A stretch of 64,000 bases of DNA from Rheinheimera sp. 1928-s (GTDB lineage: Bacteria; Pseudomonadota; Gammaproteobacteria; Enterobacterales; Alteromonadaceae): contig NZ_JARIXP010000004.1 in the NCBI RefSeq assembly GCF_029269265.1, positions 434,001-498,000 of the forward strand, read 5' to 3'. Shown piece after piece: positions 62,471 through 64,000 of this stretch. Below the pieces are notes generated by a model. That model was given only the letters and a program-made list of their open reading frames with translations. It was not told the DNA's origin and ran no database searches. Numbering within the stretch: position 1 is the stretch's first letter; each line of letters opens with the position of its first letter. The position numbers were made by a program, and so were the translations under genes.

Positions 62471-64000
62471 CTATTGAGGCTTAGTCACAGCATTGGCATC
62501 TAAAGTGACTTGCTCAGTCACGGAGAACAAACGACCTGTGATGGCAGTGCCTGTACCCAGATTGATTTGTGGCCAGGCAAATACGTTACCGGCAAAGCTG
62601 GTATTGCTGCCGAATACTGTGGCTCCGCCGGTCCGCCAGAATACATTCTTAGCCTGAGCACCACCGGTCAGTACAATATTTCCACCCGGAGCTCCGGTCG
62701 TGAAGGTGCCTGCAATCACAAAGATAAAGACTGAATCTGGATCACCCTGTGCATCCAGCGTCAGGTTGCCCTGCTGGATAATGACATTACCTGCATTGCG
62801 ATAAACACCCCGAGTCATCACCCGACCACCCAGTTCCGCAGGCAAGGCCTGAGTTGCGGCAGCAGGATTAGGATCAGCAGCTAAAAATGTTGCAGCTACC
62901 CCTAAATCAGTACGAACCTGGTTAATAAAGGCCACCATAGATGCATAAGGCACAGGCACTACATAAGGTGGGGTGACATCATCAGGCGCATAAGACACAC
63001 CATTGGTCAGTTGAGTAAACTGCCCTGCGACCGGGCCTGGAGTAAAACCAGCGTAAGCTGTGCGGGCTAAATCAAGGATGGCCATATCACCATCAGCGAC
63101 AGCAGAGCCTGCAGTTGTAGTGATAGCCTGACTGGCTATCATGACAAAACGTTCCAGTTCACCCATAGCCGGCGCCTGAGGATTATTTGCTAAAGCCGCT
63201 GTGACTGTCAGCACTGCACTATCCTGAGCTGAACCTAAAGTAGCGGTAACAGTACTGCTGCCTGCTGCCATAGCTGTCGCCAGACCACTGTTTGGCTGAC
63301 CACTGGCATTCATTACAGCAACACCGGTATTGCTCGAAGTCCATACCACAGTGCTAGTGATATTGACCCTGCTGCCGTCGGTGTAAACGCCTGTGGCAAT
63401 GAACTGCTCAGTTTCATTTACTACAGCTGATGCATTCTCTGGCGTCACTTCAATAGCCGTCAGAGTTGCAGCTGTTACCGTCAGAGTGGTGCTGCCGTCT
63501 ACCCCGGCAAAACTGGCACGGATTAACGAAGTACCAGCCGACAAACCGGTAGCAAGGCCGCTATTTGCAGTCAGACTGGCGTTCATGCTGGCCACAGCAA
63601 TAGTGCCTGATGTCCAGTGCGCAACAGCAGTCAGATCCGCAGTACTGCCGTCACTGTAAGTTCCGGTTGCATTAAACTGGCGGCTTAAACCATCCACCAC
63701 ACTTGGGTTTAACGGGGTAACACTGATACTGCTTAAGCTTGCATTGGTAACTGTCAGAGTTGCTGCACCAGAGATGCTGCCCAGCGTCGCGCTGATTTGT
63801 ACTACACCTGCTGCCTGACCTGTGGCCAAACCACTTGCTGAGTTACCATTGGCATTCATAGTGGCAGTTTGCGTATTGGCCGAAGCCCAGACCACAGACT
63901 GGCTGATATTCAGTGTTGAACCATCAGAATAAATACCTGTGGCCACAAACTGGCGATTAAGACCCACTGCAACAGATGAGTTCAAAGGAGTCACACTAAT
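62471..64000 (-). CDS. BIG2-repeat protein with C-terminal ice-binding-like domain (N terminus beyond window)
   Basis: At least 509 residues; the frame stays open to the window end, so the N terminus is missing. The visible part has three Ig-like (BIG2) repeats of about 88-90 residues, each with a VTP-N start, an FxATGxYxDGS strand, a V-W/HW-S segment and a TLTVT end. Next is a domain of about 225 residues (ANNPQAPAMGELERFVMIASQAIT to LDANAVTKPQ) that matches the DUF3494 ice-binding-like beta-solenoid, with VFIFVIAGTFTTGAPGGNIVLTGGAQAKNVFW. Likely a surface adhesin or ice-binding protein. Confidence 0.85.
   Translation of the reverse strand: MSVTPLNSSVAVGLNRQFVATGIYSDGSTLNISQSVVWASANTQTATMNANGNSASGLATGQAAGVVQISATLGSISGAATLTVTNASLSSISVTPLNPSVVDGLSRQFNATGTYSDGSTADLTAVAHWTSGTIAVASMNASLTANSGLATGLSAGTSLIRASFAGVDGSTTLTVTAATLTAIEVTPENASAVVNETEQFIATGVYTDGSRVNITSTVVWTSSNTGVAVMNASGQPNSGLATAMAAGSSTVTATLGSAQDSAVLTVTAALANNPQAPAMGELERFVMIASQAITTTAGSAVADGDMAILDLARTAYAGFTPGPVAGQFTQLTNGVSYAPDDVTPPYVVPVPYASMVAFINQVRTDLGVAATFLAADPNPAAATQALPAELGGRVMTRGVYRNAGNVIIQQGNLTLDAQGDPDSVFIFVIAGTFTTGAPGGNIVLTGGAQAKNVFWRTGGATVFGSNTSFAGNVFAWPQINLGTGTAITGRLFSVTEQVTLDANAVTKPQ

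Noticed and set aside
1-64000. CRISPR arrays, rRNA genes, insertion sequences, prophage, riboswitches.
   Set aside because: I looked for regularly spaced repeats, transposase or phage proteins and conserved RNA elements and saw none; only one tRNA was found.

Overview
The window looks like a chromosome segment of a marine or freshwater gammaproteobacterium of the Alteromonadales/Chromatiaceae type, with Rheinheimera-like as my best guess. This is inferred from gene content and order: polar-flagellum H-ring/basal-disk genes flgO, flgP and flgT, cheV-cheR next to flgA and flgB, and the lgt-thyA / ptsP-rppH / mutH neighbourhood. No database search was run.

Positions 1-24.8 kb are almost entirely flagellar. 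A row of four flagellin genes (the first cut by the window edge) and a glycosyltransferase precede flgL, flgK, flgJ, flgI, flgH, flgG and flgF, all on the minus strand. A small secreted orphan protein sits between flgF and flgE. Then come flgE, flgD, flgC and flgB, followed by cheR and cheV. On the plus strand are flgA, flgM and flgN, then a divergent flgP / flgT pair, a tRNA-Arg(CCU), and three tandem FlgO-type lipoproteins. Readable promoter motifs fit a two-tier hierarchy. Sigma54 sites precede flgB, flgF, flgP, flgT, the flgO trio and perhaps flgA. Sigma28 sites precede three flagellins and flgMN.

Positions 24.9-33 kb hold housekeeping genes: thyA, lgt, ptsP, rppH, mutH, a substrate-binding lipoprotein and dbpA. 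Positions 33-47 kb are mixed: a small hairpin-rich repeat, a thioesterase, a fatty-acid desaturase with its ferredoxin reductase, a lipoprotein, an acetyltransferase, tpx, a cupredoxin-like protein divergent from a predicted beta-barrel, a LysE exporter, a periplasmic ATP-dependent DNA ligase, a DUF3422 protein, a TorT-like protein, upp, an MtfA-type peptidase and slyD.

Positions 47-64 kb are rich in envelope and signalling genes. They include a TIGR02285-like periplasmic protein, an enlarged class A penicillin-binding protein, and an operon of a small PstS-like protein, a predicted beta-barrel and a GGDEF-EAL protein. Further along are an orphan amino-acid-binding-type protein, a secreted DJ-1/PfpI protein with a divergent LysR regulator, a TonB-dependent receptor with a possible Fur box, a Tsx-like channel, an OmpA-family protein, and the C-terminal part of a BIG2-repeat protein ending in an ice-binding-like (DUF3494) domain, cut by the window end.

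No rRNA, CRISPR array, insertion sequence or prophage was seen. The least explained parts are the FlgO triplication, the vestigial flgC start, the secreted orphan in the flagellar cluster, the PstS-like/barrel/GGDEF-EAL operon and the enlarged PBP.
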